A stretch of DNA of 64,000 bases from Amphiura filiformis (taxonomy: Eukaryota > Echinodermata > Ophiuroidea > Amphilepidida > Amphiuridae). The position numbers and the translations under genes are program-made. This document shows, in pieces, positions 1 through 12,150 of the stretch. Within the stretch, counting starts at the first letter, position 1. Every line of letters begins with the position of its first letter. The stretch is from NCBI RefSeq assembly GCF_039555335.1, contig NC_092646.1, forward strand, positions 34,997,380 through 35,061,379, read 5' to 3'. The notes beneath the pieces are model-generated. The model saw only the letters and a program-made list of their open reading frames with translations, had not been told where the DNA came from and searched no databases.

Positions 1-990
1 CAGCTTAGGCAGGCAAATAGGAAGCCACGTGATCAAAGCCAAAACCAAAATCAAAACTTATTATTTAAAACGTTCGATTGTCATAGATGCGCTAAGATAG
101 CCTGCTAGTGGTTCATCCCAAATAAGACAAATAAGGCATTTACGTGAACCTGTAATTTATATACTGACAGTATATAATTTAGCTGAATGTATTTGAACGG
201 GATTTCAACTTCGTCAATACTGGTGTTTTCTTCGTTTTTGGCCATATTTTTCTGAAAATACCATTTGATAATTTGAATGAATATCCTTCACTTTTAAGCA
301 ATTTATAAACAATTTGGATTTTTTTGTTACACTTGCGCTGGGATCACTGAATGGGACTTTAACTTTAATATTTGAACATTTGCTAAAAATATAGGCTTAC
401 TATCATAATTGAAACATACAGCGAGTTAAAATATAATATGATAAGGAGATTAGCGCTGTCTCCCGACATAATCCCTGTAGAGAATGGCGAGTCCATTCAT
501 GTTTATCACTTAAAGGTAGGTAGAGTATTTTGTCTTGAGTGTGACCAACAGCTCACTTAACCACACAAAAGATAGAAATGTTGCAGTAGTCGCTTACGGC
601 TGTTTGATGTATATAGAATTGGCTTCATTATTAACTAAATGCAAACTATAGATGGCGCTATTTATCCAAAATCATATTTCTTTATTTGCAAGGGTTATGT
701 GATTAATACCACCATTAAAACAGCTGGAATAGGTAGAACAAGCAACAAGGAAATTTTATAAACACATTTTATCAAACAATAAAAAGACATTATTTGTATT
801 AAAGGCTTGAAAGGGTAATTTCCAGTAACTAAATAGCGCCACCAATTTTGGCATTAATACATACATTTTATATCTGAAAAAGCTTTGAAAAATACTATAA
901 ATGTGAATAATTTTGTAAAAGAGAGGAAATTAAAGTTGAGAACGACTCAAAAGCATCTGTATATATTAGCATGATATCACTTTTAGCTGT
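1..990. other. Gene A intron 4, nothing recognised
   Basis: AT-rich DNA without an exon-like frame matching gene B or C exons 5-9, and no clear repeat. Confidence 0.5.
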
Positions 991-2103
991 TTAAGGCCAG
1001 AGTAATGGAAGACGCATTCGTCCACGACCGAATTTGAGATTTTTTGATATTTATCAACACTAAGATGTATTCTTTCACTCGAAACTGATCAAATACAACT
1101 TGCCAATATTTATTCGTATTTTTGCTTGATTGATTTCACTCTTTTCAACTCTAAAAAGTCACATGGCTCAAGACAGCTTAGTAAATTGGCGGGAAATAAT
1201 GAGTCAGAAATGCGAGAATGCGAAATATTGTGATTACGCGCGCGATTCGCGTCGCGTGACGCGGCGCAACTCTGCGCGTATATCCAACGCAGTCAAGGCG
1301 CATTCGGTATGTTGTTAACGCCAGCAAATGTGATGAAAACAAAACAAAAATTTGTAGTGAAAAAGCCACTTAGATTTTTTAATTATTTTGGATTTTGGCG
1401 CACTAAAACCAGACATTATAGATTCATTGGTGCAAAAGATGCATATTTAGACCATGCACCAGATACAGCTTTTACAAGCGTGAAAGTCTTACCGTTTTAA
1501 AATATACGGACGTTTTGTGCATTATTTTAACATTTTTTTACTAAAACGTCGATTTCTCAGAGTTCATTTTTGACAATATTGCACGATTTTTGTGACAAGA
1601 TAACTCGAAAAATATGCAAGCAAAAGGTAAATTTTTGCACTATCGCTTAGAGCACATCAAAGTCTGGGGAAGGTTTTCTCATTTTTTCAAAATATTTGTT
1701 TTGAACAAAAATATACACCAAAAAATAAAATTTTAGCTTAATAGAGTGACAAAATTGCTTTTTCCACATGTTTTTTTTGCAATATTTCGAAAAATAAGAC
1801 GAATTTCATAATAATAAAAAACCTTCCCTAAGTTCATGTCTCTTCTCCATGAAAAACTAACTAATTTTTTTTTACTCCGAACGGATTTTTTTTTTTTTTT
1901 TTTTACAAAAAAATTGGGGTAAAAAAGTGTATTTTTGTGATTTTCTCAAAAACTCGATATTTTTGAACAAATCTGACGTCACCATGGGATTCCTTGACTC
2001 ATTTCCTTTCCAAAAATGTATAGTTTTATGAACTTTGGACATACAATTCAAAAATAATGATGCTCGAAAAGGTCCATGTTCTCTCCCATTACTCTGCCCT
2101 TAA
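991..2103. mobile_element. TTAA-flanked inverted-repeat element
   Basis: TTAA at 991-994 and 2100-2103 bracket inverted ends GGCCAGAGTAATGGAAGA and, on the other strand, GGGCAGAGTAATGGGAGA. TTAA target duplication is typical of piggyBac-type transposition. No transposase frame is present, so it is non-autonomous. It lies inside gene A intron 4. Confidence 0.6.
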
Positions 2104-2370
2104 GCCTAAAATTTTGTTATACATGATGTTTTGTTTTAAAAACTAATAAATGATCCCATCAAACAACCGTGAATTATGTCCTTGTATTGAGCAAATATTG
2201 ATACACATGTCCCGGGTTTATAGTGACAAGACGCTGTTGGTTCAATAACCAATCAGACATACGTTCCCGTTGCAGAAGATCTGAGCAACAATTCAAATCG
2301 ATAGATGTGAAGTTGCCGTAAAAGTTAGAGTAAAGTTTCAAACTTCATTTCTCTATTACTATTTTTGCTG

Positions 2371-2825
2371 TGTCGCCGACCCAGTGCTTGGCATGCAAGG
2401 GGTCTTGGGTTCGGATCCCACCCAGAGCAAATAACTTCTTTCTTTGTTTTCTCTCTTTATTCCTTCCTTCCTTCCCTTCCCGTCTCCAAAAAGCCCTTAT
2501 GCCGTTAGGGTTAGGTTACCACTATTGAAACTCAATATATGCTTCCTTAACCCTAACCGCACCAGGTAGTACAAAATACTACTTGATATATCCGCTGTTC
2601 GTGCGTGCATCCCACGTGGTGTGATGACGCAATCGCCCTAAGTGATTCGCTGGCCAGCGAAGCCCAACACCCGTGGCTAAGTGTCGCCGACACAGTGCTT
2701 GGCATGCGAGGGGTCTCGGGTTCGAATCCCACCCAGAGCAAGCAGCTTCTTTCTTTGTTTTCTCTCTTTATTCCTTCCTTCTTTCCCTTCCCGTCACCAA
2801 AAAGCCCTTAGGCCGTTAGGGTTAA
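2371..2825 (+). mobile_element. Tandem pair of tRNA-derived SINE units
   Basis: Two units repeat about 311 bases apart. Each has a tRNA-like B box (GGGTTCGGATCCC at 2407-2419; GGGTTCGAATCCC at 2718-2730), then a CT-rich stretch and a tail AAAAGCCCTTAGGCCGTTAG. The second unit has a longer upstream part with an A-box-like TGGCTAAGTG. No folded cloverleaf is apparent, so these are not tRNA genes. Confidence 0.55.
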
Positions 2826-3211
2826 CGGAGATTGCAGTATAATGCCAAGAATACGAATTTTTCCAATTAAGTATCCTTTATACGTTTTGTATACGCATGG
2901 CAACAAAACAACCATTACGTTTTGTTACCTGGAGAGTTGTGATCATGTCTCACCTCCATTTTCAACCAAATCGACGGTAATAACTCTTGTATTGAAGGAT
3001 CAACATTTATCCACAAATAACCTCAGGTAAAACTCACTTCCTGGGAGCCAAATACCACACAAGGTTATTTTAATGTAACACATTGATCCATTTGTGTTAT
3101 GTACTGCCTCTAGCTATAATGACATCTTTGTGATCTGGTCAACTCATTGACAGATAGAATCTCAGGAGGGAATTCAATTTTTGATCAATTCTTTCCAGGT
3201 AGTGAAACGTA

Positions 3212-3474
3212 AGGGACCGATCGTTATTTACGGCAGGGGGGGGAATGGGTGTTTTGGCAAAAATATCGACAAAAATTTCGCGTTCCCCCCTCGCGTCCGC
3301 TCAAAATTTTCGCGTTCCCCCTTGTTTTCCCAATTTTCTCCATTTAAAATTTAACAATCCCCCCTCCTGGTTCAACTAAAAATTTCAGGTTCCCCCCTCA
3401 AGACCACAAAAAATTTCTTGTACCTCCCCAAATTTACCCATTCCCCCCCCTGCCATAAATAACGATCGCTCCCT
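3212..3474. mobile_element. MITE with about 40-bp inverted ends
   Basis: AGGGACCGATCGTTATTTAC at the left end pairs with the reverse complement of the right end (AGGGAGCGATCGTTATTTAT), and the match extends through the following poly-G. Non-coding. Confidence 0.65.
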
Positions 3475-3510
3475 AATGCGTAAATTTTATAACAGATAAA
3501 CGATACTTAC

Positions 3511-3624
3511 TCATGCATACATCAACCCACTTCCCCATCAAAGCCACTTGTGGATGATTATTGCTGAAACAATCGCTAAATTCACCAGTCATGATCGCAC
3601 AATTCTTCCCTGCAATCTTGCATA
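3511..3624 (-). CDS. Gene A exon 4, lobe 1 cysteine-rich segment
   Basis: This 114-bp exon (phase 1 in, 1 out) begins after TTTCAG and ends ATG A|GTAAGT. It encodes CKIAGKNCAIMTGEF, then a linker with a third Cys, then LMGKWVDVCM. Paralogous exons at 27355-27242 and 48325-48212 have the same length and Cys positions. The A copy is the most diverged of the three, with NNHPQVALM in place of NNLPQRALM. Confidence 0.85.
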
Positions 3625-6600
3625 CTGAAATTAAAGACATTATAATGACTTAAGGTGGTACTACACACCTTGATAGATTTATGACTATTTTTGCATTTTT
3701 CTCAAAAAATAATAACACACTGGTAAAAAAGTTATGTATATTATAGTGGCAGTGAAGTAATTCAATTCCTTGCCCCTATTAATATACATAATTTTTGTTT
3801 TTTGGCACTCGCTGGAGATGGAGTACCGACAGCTCAGCCCTCTAAAAGGACTTCTCTTAGGGAAATGATGTAACATTCTACTCATGATGTTTGCCTACCT
3901 AGATGGGTATTGCTTTGGCAATGATGCTAAACAATTTTATCCATATTTCCCTATAGGTAGTTTCAAATTACTCTTGTCTTGTCATAGGCGTTTGTCATGT
4001 TTTTAAATAACCCCCAGGTGGAAAAAGGATGTAACTTGTAAAGACAAAAAGAGGAAGATACAGCCTTATTGCCAGTTAACCAACCTATGGCAAAATACAC
4101 TTATAGTTTGATCAGCTCGTAATAGGCGGGAAATATTAGGTTTTTACCACTACGCCGAAAAGTAGACCCACGTTAAGAGTGTTATTTGTTGACCTGTCTG
4201 GTCCATACTTTGTGTGTTCAAGAAAGTAGACAAAGTATAGGACTTGAATTCATAATTCGTGATGCTTGTGACGAGATGTCACGAGCAAATTCTCAAAATA
4301 AAATGTTTTGATATTAATCCGCGATGTAATAAGGGCCGCCGATTACGAGCTGATCAAAGAATAATATCGCTGTATGCTACAACCCTTTTCCACGTGAGTC
4401 AAATCGAAATATTGACCTCAACATGGCAAAATGAAGTAAATTGATACTGATATAAATAGAAGGTACAACCATTTACCAATTTATTTACCTTCATTGACGA
4501 CGTCCACTTGATATCCTGCCAACTGATTTGTAACTGCGTTTCTACAAAGTAAGAAATAAATGGTGTTGCATCATCAAAGAAATAAATGGTGTTGCATCAT
4601 CAAAGAAATAAATGGTGTTGCATCATCAAAGAAATAAATGGTGTTGCATCATCAAAGTAAGACAGACAACGAAATATTATGCAATGGAAGCTACTAACAG
4701 AATAAAGGGAAGCTGTAAAACAGAATGTGGAATGAGTAATAATCTTTTTTATATGAATTATGGGGATGAAAAATGTTATTGTTAATGTTATAACATGTCA
4801 AACACATAATACTTGCTTTAAGGCAACGCGATCTTTTGTTGGTCGAAGCAACCAAAGAAATCAGTTTTCATTGTCTAAATCAATATATTATTGAAAACTA
4901 ACACAATGTTTCCAAACGTTCATTCTACAAATCATATACTTTGAAAACTTGCTTGATTTGCTTCTGCCCTCTTTACAACATAACTCAAGAACCACAGGAC
5001 CTACAAAAGTATATCTGTGATATTTGAATTCTTTTACATGCTCGCTATGAAATGATCAATGCAAGTTTTGCCAAAGCTCCCTATCATTCGCAAGATGCTG
5101 TGAACTACCAAATCGCAACAGTTTAAATTAGTTGTTAACCTTTTATATGGTACATTTGTTCCATCTTAATAGCTCTTAACAGTACAAATATAGACAAGGT
5201 GGTACTGTTATTTTACTATTCTATTACCTCTACGACCCATTATTTAAAAGAGTGTGATTTATTGCAATATGTCACGTGAAAGACCTTATTAAATTACAAC
5301 GAAATGGCCAGTTTATTCTTCTCGCACAACAGCACACAAGTGCGATGTTGTCTAAACATAGACAGTATCCCTGTCTATGGTCTAAGCGAATCAGCAGTAA
5401 AAACGTTCTCGGGGGGGGGCATGGGAGTTTGGGTCAGGCAGAATTTTTTTTTTCGCCACCGAAGGCGGCGGAATTTTTTTTTTTCGCCTCCGAAGGCAGC
5501 AAAAAAATTTTTTTAATACAATTTTTATACAAAGTTGGGGGATTTTTTTTTCGTCTCACTAGTGGGCCAAGTTTTTTTTCTCCAAAAAACTCCCATGCCC
5601 CCCTGGAAATCTAATGGTGCGCCCCTAATAATGCAACACCATTTATTTCTTGTATCAAGGTTTAAGTTGAGAACAACATCTCATATTTTGTCTGTATTGT
5701 AAAGTGACTTACGAGTAAATCTGTCGAATAGGAGTGTCGAAGAGCATCATGAAATTCCAGATTTGTGGATCATAGTGCAAGTTGCTGGAGCCAATGTCTC
5801 CTGTAAGATATAAAAAGCAAAACAAAGGTGTCACAATCACAAGTTAAAAAGGTGAAATCAAAACGGAAATTCTGTAGACCCACACGATGTGCCTTACAGA
5901 GGTGGGAAATATCTTTCTTCAGCAAACTTTATTAGTTTGAAGCGCTAAAAAATTGAATTCCGAAAAAAGCTCGCGGGCGAACTTAAAGCCTATAAAAAAA
6001 AATATCACACTAAACCGTAAACGACACAATTTCATGCCTAATACGATCACCAGTATCTTTTTAAATGTATATCCTATCACTATGTTTTTACTGACATTTC
6101 TGAAGAAAAAAATTATTGCTTTATATTTGACCAAGAACATTAATTTCATAGCAAAAAGGTGTATCTCTAAATTGCGCTGATTTTAAAATGTCTCGATCGA
6201 CTTTTAGCGCGGCTATGCATAACAAAAGAACTGGTGCCCACCGTTCTGTCTGTATACTGTATGTGACGTTTATCATATTCTGTGAAGGAAACCGAAGGAG
6301 TTGAGAGCCATACTCCAAATTGCAACAAGATCAATCCTTCATGAATGTTAATCATAGTGAGGTCTTCTGGCCATTCACTGTATACTATTATTGCATTTTC
6401 TAAGTGTGCACCGTATATGGTCAATTCCAGCGAAAGCGGGACAAAATTCTCTCTATGTTAACTTTCCACTTTAAAATGGCATTAATAAAGGAAATCACGT
6501 TATTGATGGAGCATATCATGTCACGTCCAATGTGCTCTCTTTGTGCATATAGGCCTTTACTAGCAAGTCATACCAGGGGACAAGTTATGATAGCTTAAAT

Positions 6601-9440
6601 GAATTGGCGTTACCCACGAATTCAAAGATAAAGCACCATATATGTAATTGAATGTCCTTCAATCAAAATGAAATTATTACCGTTAGAAAGACGTTTGCAT
6701 GATCTCTCATCATATGTAAAACGATTGAATTCCACCAAAGTTTGTGGACTCTTGAGGCCATTAAGTCAATTTGGCTAATAATTTTGTTACCCGCGTATCA
6801 AAAATTAAATGATCGTTCTGAAAAATGTTAAGTGAATATGCCATACATGACTATATCATGAAACGAAGTTTCGTTCTATAATTCTGAGGTCCAAGTGATT
6901 ATTTTATGCAAATACGTTTTACCCATAAAATTCCATAAAATCAAATTTGACGTTACCCACGTATCAACTGTTACCCACGAGTCCAGCAAATATAATTGCC
7001 ATAACTTAAAATAACATTTAATGACTTTGGACACTGAATTTAGTTTGACAAGCGCTTAAAATTGTAAATCGTAAAAATACGTTCACCGCTTTAAAAAATA
7101 ATCTACGACGGTTTTAACTTTTGTTACCCACGAATCCCGAATAGATGCTAACCTTGAAAAATAAGGAGATTGTTTATTTTAAGTTTAAATCAGCACATAT
7201 TCAAGCCATGGGTATGCTATAATTTTGACAGTACTTACAGTTTATACACCTAAGAAACGCAAACCCCAAACGGTACTATAGTACTTATAGCTTTACCCAC
7301 GAATTCGGCGTTACCCACGAATCCAACGATTTACTCGTAAATTATATGTTTCTTATGCATCTTAACATTTTGAAAACATGCGAAATAGGTTCCAAAACAG
7401 TCTTGTTTAATAGCGTCCTCTTGAAGGTATACTGAAGCTGCAACATGAAGTTTTGATTGATTATCCTAAATTACCATTTTTTGGATAAATGTAATTGGTT
7501 AGAGAAACGGGAATCATTGAAACACAATGGAGGAATAACCGCATGGTGGTTTCCAACCTTCTGTAATATTTTCTATTTTGCCGCTTACCAATACATACCT
7601 TCAAATATGTGTTACCCACGAACATTTTGGTTACCCACGAATCCCTACTTAAATTATAGTTAACAATGTATTGATAGTGTTTTAGTTCATAGGAACTGTC
7701 AAACACGAGTTAATAGAATATTGCTGCATGAAAATATGGAATGATTTTACTAAAATAATAATATAAAACTGTTTGCTCTGTCTATTTGAATTTGGCAACT
7801 TCATTATTCTCAAAATTGTTATACCCAAAATGCCATAATGATCCATTCTAAATATTCCATGTTGTCTGTATTTTGATTAAAATTCATTTTAGTGCCATTG
7901 CAGCCTGAATTATTGACATACGGAAAAGTATTTTTTATTTTTATTAAAAAAAAATAATAGGAATTGCTATTTTCCAGACGCTGTTACCCACGAATCCATC
8001 CGAGATCCTCATCCTGCGACGAGATACAAAATCTAACTTTATATTCATATGAAGCATTTATTCTAATCTTTCGAAATAATACAGTAATGTTAAATGACAG
8101 CCACTTTGGAAAGAGTTCGAAGAATTGACACAATCTTAACTGTACACCTGGTTCTTTCTTAAAATTTGTAATAACCAAAATATTTCTTTGTAGATATATG
8201 TAATAAAATTCTATTTTACGTTCAAAGTCTTCACCGATTTCTAGTGTATATGAGTCACACATAAAATATTGAAAGATATTAAAGAAAGTGAAATTTTATG
8301 GCGTACAACAGGTGAAAAATGCTTGAATTCGTGGGTAACATGCATATGCGCATTTAACACTTTATTTGGTCTAGCAAGAAAAGTTATTTTTCAATCCGAT
8401 GGCACTTCCACCTGATGATTCACTAGACATGATCGTCTCATTTGATAAGTCTAGAATTGAAAAGGAAAACATTTTCAAAATGGCCCCCAGAGAGAATTTT
8501 GGCCCGCTTTGGCTGGAATTGACCATATACGCAACATAATTATATACGATTCGAGATAATATTTTCCACAATCTTGCGCAAAAATGTTGGGAAAATATTT
8601 ATTTCGCGCATCTCTGCTCCTCATACTCAAGCTTGAATGCTGAAAAATAGTGGAAGGTGATTGCGCTTAATGTCTGTTCTAATTTTCTTCTCTTTTTTGG
8701 GGGATAGGGTTAGTAAATAAGTCCATAACATGAGCTACGAAACATATTAATTTGATCTCTAAAACATCAAGCGTCCCAACGATTTTTGCACACAATTTGC
8801 GGATGCCAGTGATGTCTTCTACATACAATCATAGAAATAATTGTTCGAACACTTTTTATTGCAAATAGTCACCCTCCTACCCCGTACAATGTTGGCATGC
8901 CCAATATGCTCATCTTCACCTGTTCCAACATATCTTCTCCCAACATTGTTTGTTGGGAAAAGGGGAGGGGTATGCGTTGAACATTGAGACAACACTATCA
9001 TAATTCTTAGTTTCCAGTGACTCATATAGCGTGCGCGCAATGCTAAGAAGAACATGGGAATTACAATGGGTGTTCGAACACATTATTTCCTGGATTGTAG
9101 ACTCGTCCCTATGTCAAATAGCAAAATACAGGTTTCGCTCGTCCCACATCAATAATGTGGATTTAAACTCCGGTATATAAATCTTGTTGCACTTGCAATG
9201 GAAACTTTTCGTAATGATATAGCGGCGTGACATCTACTTTTATGAAATTCTATAAAGCATCTCCAATTTTAGGTGAAACAAAATAATGACCAAATAACTT
9301 GGCACGGGAAGTTTTTTTTCTCTTCACTTAAGATAAGTATCTCATCACCCACAATGCGACTCACCTTCGTCTTCGGCCGGGCATTGGGTATTTACAGCCC
9401 CAAGAGTTACCACAAACAGAAACGCAACAGCTAACATCAT
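3511..9440 (-). CDS. Gene A: secreted HisJ/LAO-type solute-binding protein (SBP_bac_3), 3' part outside window
   Basis: Four exons (9440-9365, 5800-5713, 4541-4489, 3624-3511) join in frame through GT-AG introns. They give a signal peptide followed by the N-terminal half of lobe 1 of a periplasmic-type amino-acid-binding protein. The core reads NQLAGYQVDVVNEVCKIAGK across the exon 3/4 junction. This matches the family pattern 'GELVGFDIDLAKELC' and has the same Cys-x6-Cys spacing as the HisJ/LAO disulfide. The domain continues with LMGKWVDVCM, the place of 'L..kkiDai'. The remaining exons (by analogy with gene B, the rest of lobe 1, lobe 2 and the stop) must lie left of base 1, because I see no matching exon in 1-3510. 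The product should be exported and bind a small amino-acid-like ligand. The ligand is unknown. An alternative membrane-anchor first exon lies upstream at 13306-13048. Confidence 0.75.
4489..4541 (-). CDS. Gene A exon 3, GY-VDVVNE motif
   Basis: This 53-bp exon (phase 2 in, 1 out) encodes NAVTNQLAGYQVDVVNE, the beta1/alpha1 region of SBP_bac_3 proteins. It is almost identical to the exons at 28084-28032 and 48888-48836. The acceptor (TTTGTAG|A) directly abuts a 26-bp tandem repeat on its intron side. Confidence 0.85.
4548..4657. repeat. 26-bp tandem repeat, four copies, at the gene A exon 3 acceptor
   Basis: The unit AAAGAAATAAATGGTGTTGC + ATCATC is repeated four times almost exactly. On the transcribed strand it supplies the pyrimidine-rich stretch before the TTTGTAG acceptor at 4542. 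A single inverted copy of the core lies at about 5630-5652 in the same intron. Confidence 0.9.
5411..5603. mobile_element. Foldback element with GGGGGCATGGGAGTTTGG ends
   Basis: The left end GGGGGCATGGGAGTTTGG is complementary to the right end (CCAAAAAACTCCCATGCCCC region). A diverged copy with the same ends lies at about 47695-47905. Internal CGAAGGCGGCGGAATTTTTT repeats make it low-complexity. Confidence 0.55.
5713..5800 (-). CDS. Gene A exon 2, start of binding domain
   Basis: This 88-bp exon enters in phase 1 and leaves in phase 2 (TACTC|GTAAGT). It encodes a segment containing LHYDPQIWNF and PIRQIY. The same segment, with the same phases, occurs at 29310-29223 and 50406-50316, and in diverged form at 58636-58702. 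Confidence 0.8.
6413..8530. mobile_element. 2.1-kb inverted-repeat element with repeated TTACCCACGAATTC-like motif
   Basis: The inverted ends GTATATGGTCAATTCCAGCG and (other strand) GTATATGGTCAATTCCAGCC match for about 42 bases through AAAATTCTCTCT. Inside, a 13-14-base motif recurs at about 6610, 6787, 6953, 6971, 7124, 7293, 7311, 7612, 7631 and 7984, and inverted at 8325-8338. No long frame is present. It lies in gene A intron 1. A second copy starts at 63479. Confidence 0.75.
8834..9090. mobile_element. Small inverted-repeat element
   Basis: GAAATAATTGTTCGAACACT at the left pairs with the reverse complement of the right end (GGAAATAATGTGTTCGAACA). The interior contains further palindromes around AACATTGTTTGTTGGG. 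Non-coding. Confidence 0.4.
9365..9440 (-). CDS. Gene A exon 1, signal peptide
   Basis: ATG at 9440 is followed by 24 further codons and a phase-1 donor (GAA G|GTGAGT). The peptide starts MMLAVAFLFVVTLGAV and runs to NTQCPAEDE: a hydrophobic core, then small residues and an acidic end, typical of a cleavable signal peptide. The phase-1 end fits exon 2 at 5800. A second in-frame ATG follows at once, so either could start translation. No clear TATA box is visible upstream. Confidence 0.65.
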
Positions 9441-10199
9441 GTTTTCTTCAGTCCTTAGCTTTTCCTTAAGGAAATTAACGCAAGGGCGTATATCCAGTAA
9501 TGGCGAGTTCAATTCAGCACCGACTGATTGTCTTTAGCCATTACCCTGCCCAATTCGTTACGGTTCCCCTCATACACACGTCTGCTGTACACTGAATTCA
9601 TAATTTTGATTGGCCGATTTAGAAGTTCAAAGTTCAATAGGGCGTGAATGAAGTGTTTTCTAAACTCAAACTTACCACTTTATTCAAATAAGGTGAAGGA
9701 AAAAAAATAAAGCCAGGCTCATTAGCTACCAATGGTTTAAACCCACATACCGTTATGAAGAAACAATAATATCTATTTAGAAATCTTAAAAACCCGTGAT
9801 TGATTCAGAATCGTATTTTGCTTGAAAACAGGTATGCATAATAACGTTGACACTTAATGAAGAAATAATAATCTTTTGAAAACTATTCAGGTTTTATTAA
9901 CTTGAATTTGTCATAATTTTCACGGTTGATCAGCGTACAGTAATATTATTGTTGAAATAGTATTTGTGAATAAACTATTTTGGTCAAGTACTTCAAAAAG
10001 ACCGAACCGACATTGTGATTCATTTTCTGGCTGTGTTCTGCTTACAGTAAATAGATGTTTAAAAATCAGAAATCCTGAATTTCTTCATTTTAGAAATTTC
10101 CTTGATTTTTCCTTCATTTAATTGGATTTCCAAGCCTTTTCATTGGAATTCCAGTCGTTTTCATAAAGCAGACTTGGAAATCCTGGCATTTCTTTCATT

Positions 10200-12150
10200 T
10201 AAAAGTCACTCCTCTATGGTTTGCATTTATTTTCTGGAAGAGCCCATATTTGATATTTAAACATGTTAAATGCCGTATTTTTTTCCCCACCACTTTTGCA
10301 TCAATTCTTTTGACACAACATTTACATTAAGTTTTTGTAATTTATTAAAGATATCTAGTTTAGTGTTTATGTGCTTACACTATTATAATTTCAAAGTAGA
10401 GTTACTCATTTTGCGGTGACCATTCTAGTACCATTGTGGCTTGTAATAATCTGTAAATAACTACGCAACATTAAGATAAAACATTACTTTGAAAATATAA
10501 TAATCGCATAATATCTTTTCATTTATCAACAAGAGATTGGAATGGATTTCCTTTAGAATTTTTTTTTGCAAGCTAAATAGGGCTACTGTAAGGAAAGTGT
10601 GTTTTCTTGCACAAAGTGTCATATATATGGATTTATCTTTAAATCAGGACAACGCCGATAGATTTTTTTATCAGACATGCGATCTTGATCCCTAGCTCTC
10701 GCCAACGTTACTGACATGGTCAATATACGTATATGTTATCACAAGATGACTAGAAGAAATCCAAACTATATAATATATATTGTTTAGTTAACCTGAGGAC
10801 AAAAATGAATTGTTCTCATAGAATTTGATGGACTGTGATTTAAAATAATATGAGTCCAATGACCGAGGATGCAGGTGTTAAACATGGTTACGTGAAAGAA
10901 AAATCTTATTTTGTATAAATCAGTGACCGGAAAAAAGCTGTTATAGTTTTTGAAGAAAAATTATTTTGGCACTTTCTTCGATCAAAACTGTTTTGTCCTA
11001 TCTCACACCATCAGGTGTTTTTCGTTGGGTTGAAATTTGGACGTAATGTGGGTTTGAAGTAAATGGTAAACTTATGATGAAAAGGAACGAAAGAATAAAA
11101 ACCTTTTTGATTAGAAGAACTATAATTCATATTTATGATTGAAACTGATAAGATCAATTGCTCTAAGATATGCTTGTTTCTTTGAAGACTTACATTTACC
11201 CGTAAAAATAATTATTAATTAAAAGTCACTCTTCTATAGGGGGTTTGCATTTATTTTCTGGAAGAGCCCATATTTGATATTTAAACATGTTAAATGCCTT
11301 ATTTTTTTCCCCACCCCTTTTGCATCATTCTTTTGACACAACATTTACATTAAGTTTTTGTAATTTATTAAAGATATCTAGTTTAGTGTTTATGTGCTTA
11401 CAATATTATAATTTCAATTAATGTAGAGTTACTCATTTTGCAGTGACCATTCAAGTACCATTGTGGCTTGTAATCAGTAAATAACTACGCAACATTAAAT
11501 TAAGATAAAACATTACTTTGAAAATATAATAATCATATAATATCTTTAAGTTCCATTTATTAACGAGAGATTGGAATGGATTTCCTTCAGAAAAAATATT
11601 GGCAAGCTAAATAGGGCTACTGTAAGGAAGAATATGTTTTCTTGCACAAAGTGTCATATATATGGATTTGTCTTCAAATCAGGACAACGCCGATAGATTT
11701 TTTTTATCAAACATGCGATCTTGATCCTAGCTTTGGCCAACGTTACTGACATGGTCAATATACGTATATGTTATCACAAGATGACTAGAAGAAATCCAAA
11801 CTATATAATACATATTGTTTAGTTAACCTGAGGACAAAAATGAATTGTTCTCATAGAATTTGACGGACCGTGATTTAAAATAATTTGAGTCCAATGACCG
11901 AGAATGCAGGTGTTAACATGGTTGCGTGAAAGAAAAATCTTATTTTTATAAATCAGTGACCGGAGATATGCTGTTATCGTTTTGAAGAAAAATTATTTTG
12001 GCACTTTCTTCGATCACAAACTGTTTTGTCCTGTCTTGGGTTGAAATTTGGGCGTAATGTGGGTTTAAGTATTGAAACTGATAAGATCAACCGCTTTCAG
12101 ATATGCTTGTTTCTTTGAAGATTTACATTTATCCGAAAAAATAATTATTA
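10200..12150 (+). repeat. Direct tandem duplication of about 1 kb
   Basis: 10200-11217 and 11220-12150 are the same sequence in the same order, starting AAAAGTCACTC(C/T)TCTAT and ending near AAAATAATTATTA, with small indels. No protein frame is conserved. It lies between the anchor exon (13.3 kb) and the signal exon (9.4 kb) of gene A. Confidence 0.85.

Noticed and set aside
2690-2740. Possible tRNA gene
   Set aside because: A B box is present but there is no full cloverleaf, and the unit is tandemly repeated with a SINE-type tail.
6610-8338. CRISPR-like array of TTACCCACGAAT repeats
   Set aside because: Spacing is irregular, one copy is inverted, and the whole lies inside an inverted-repeat element in animal DNA.
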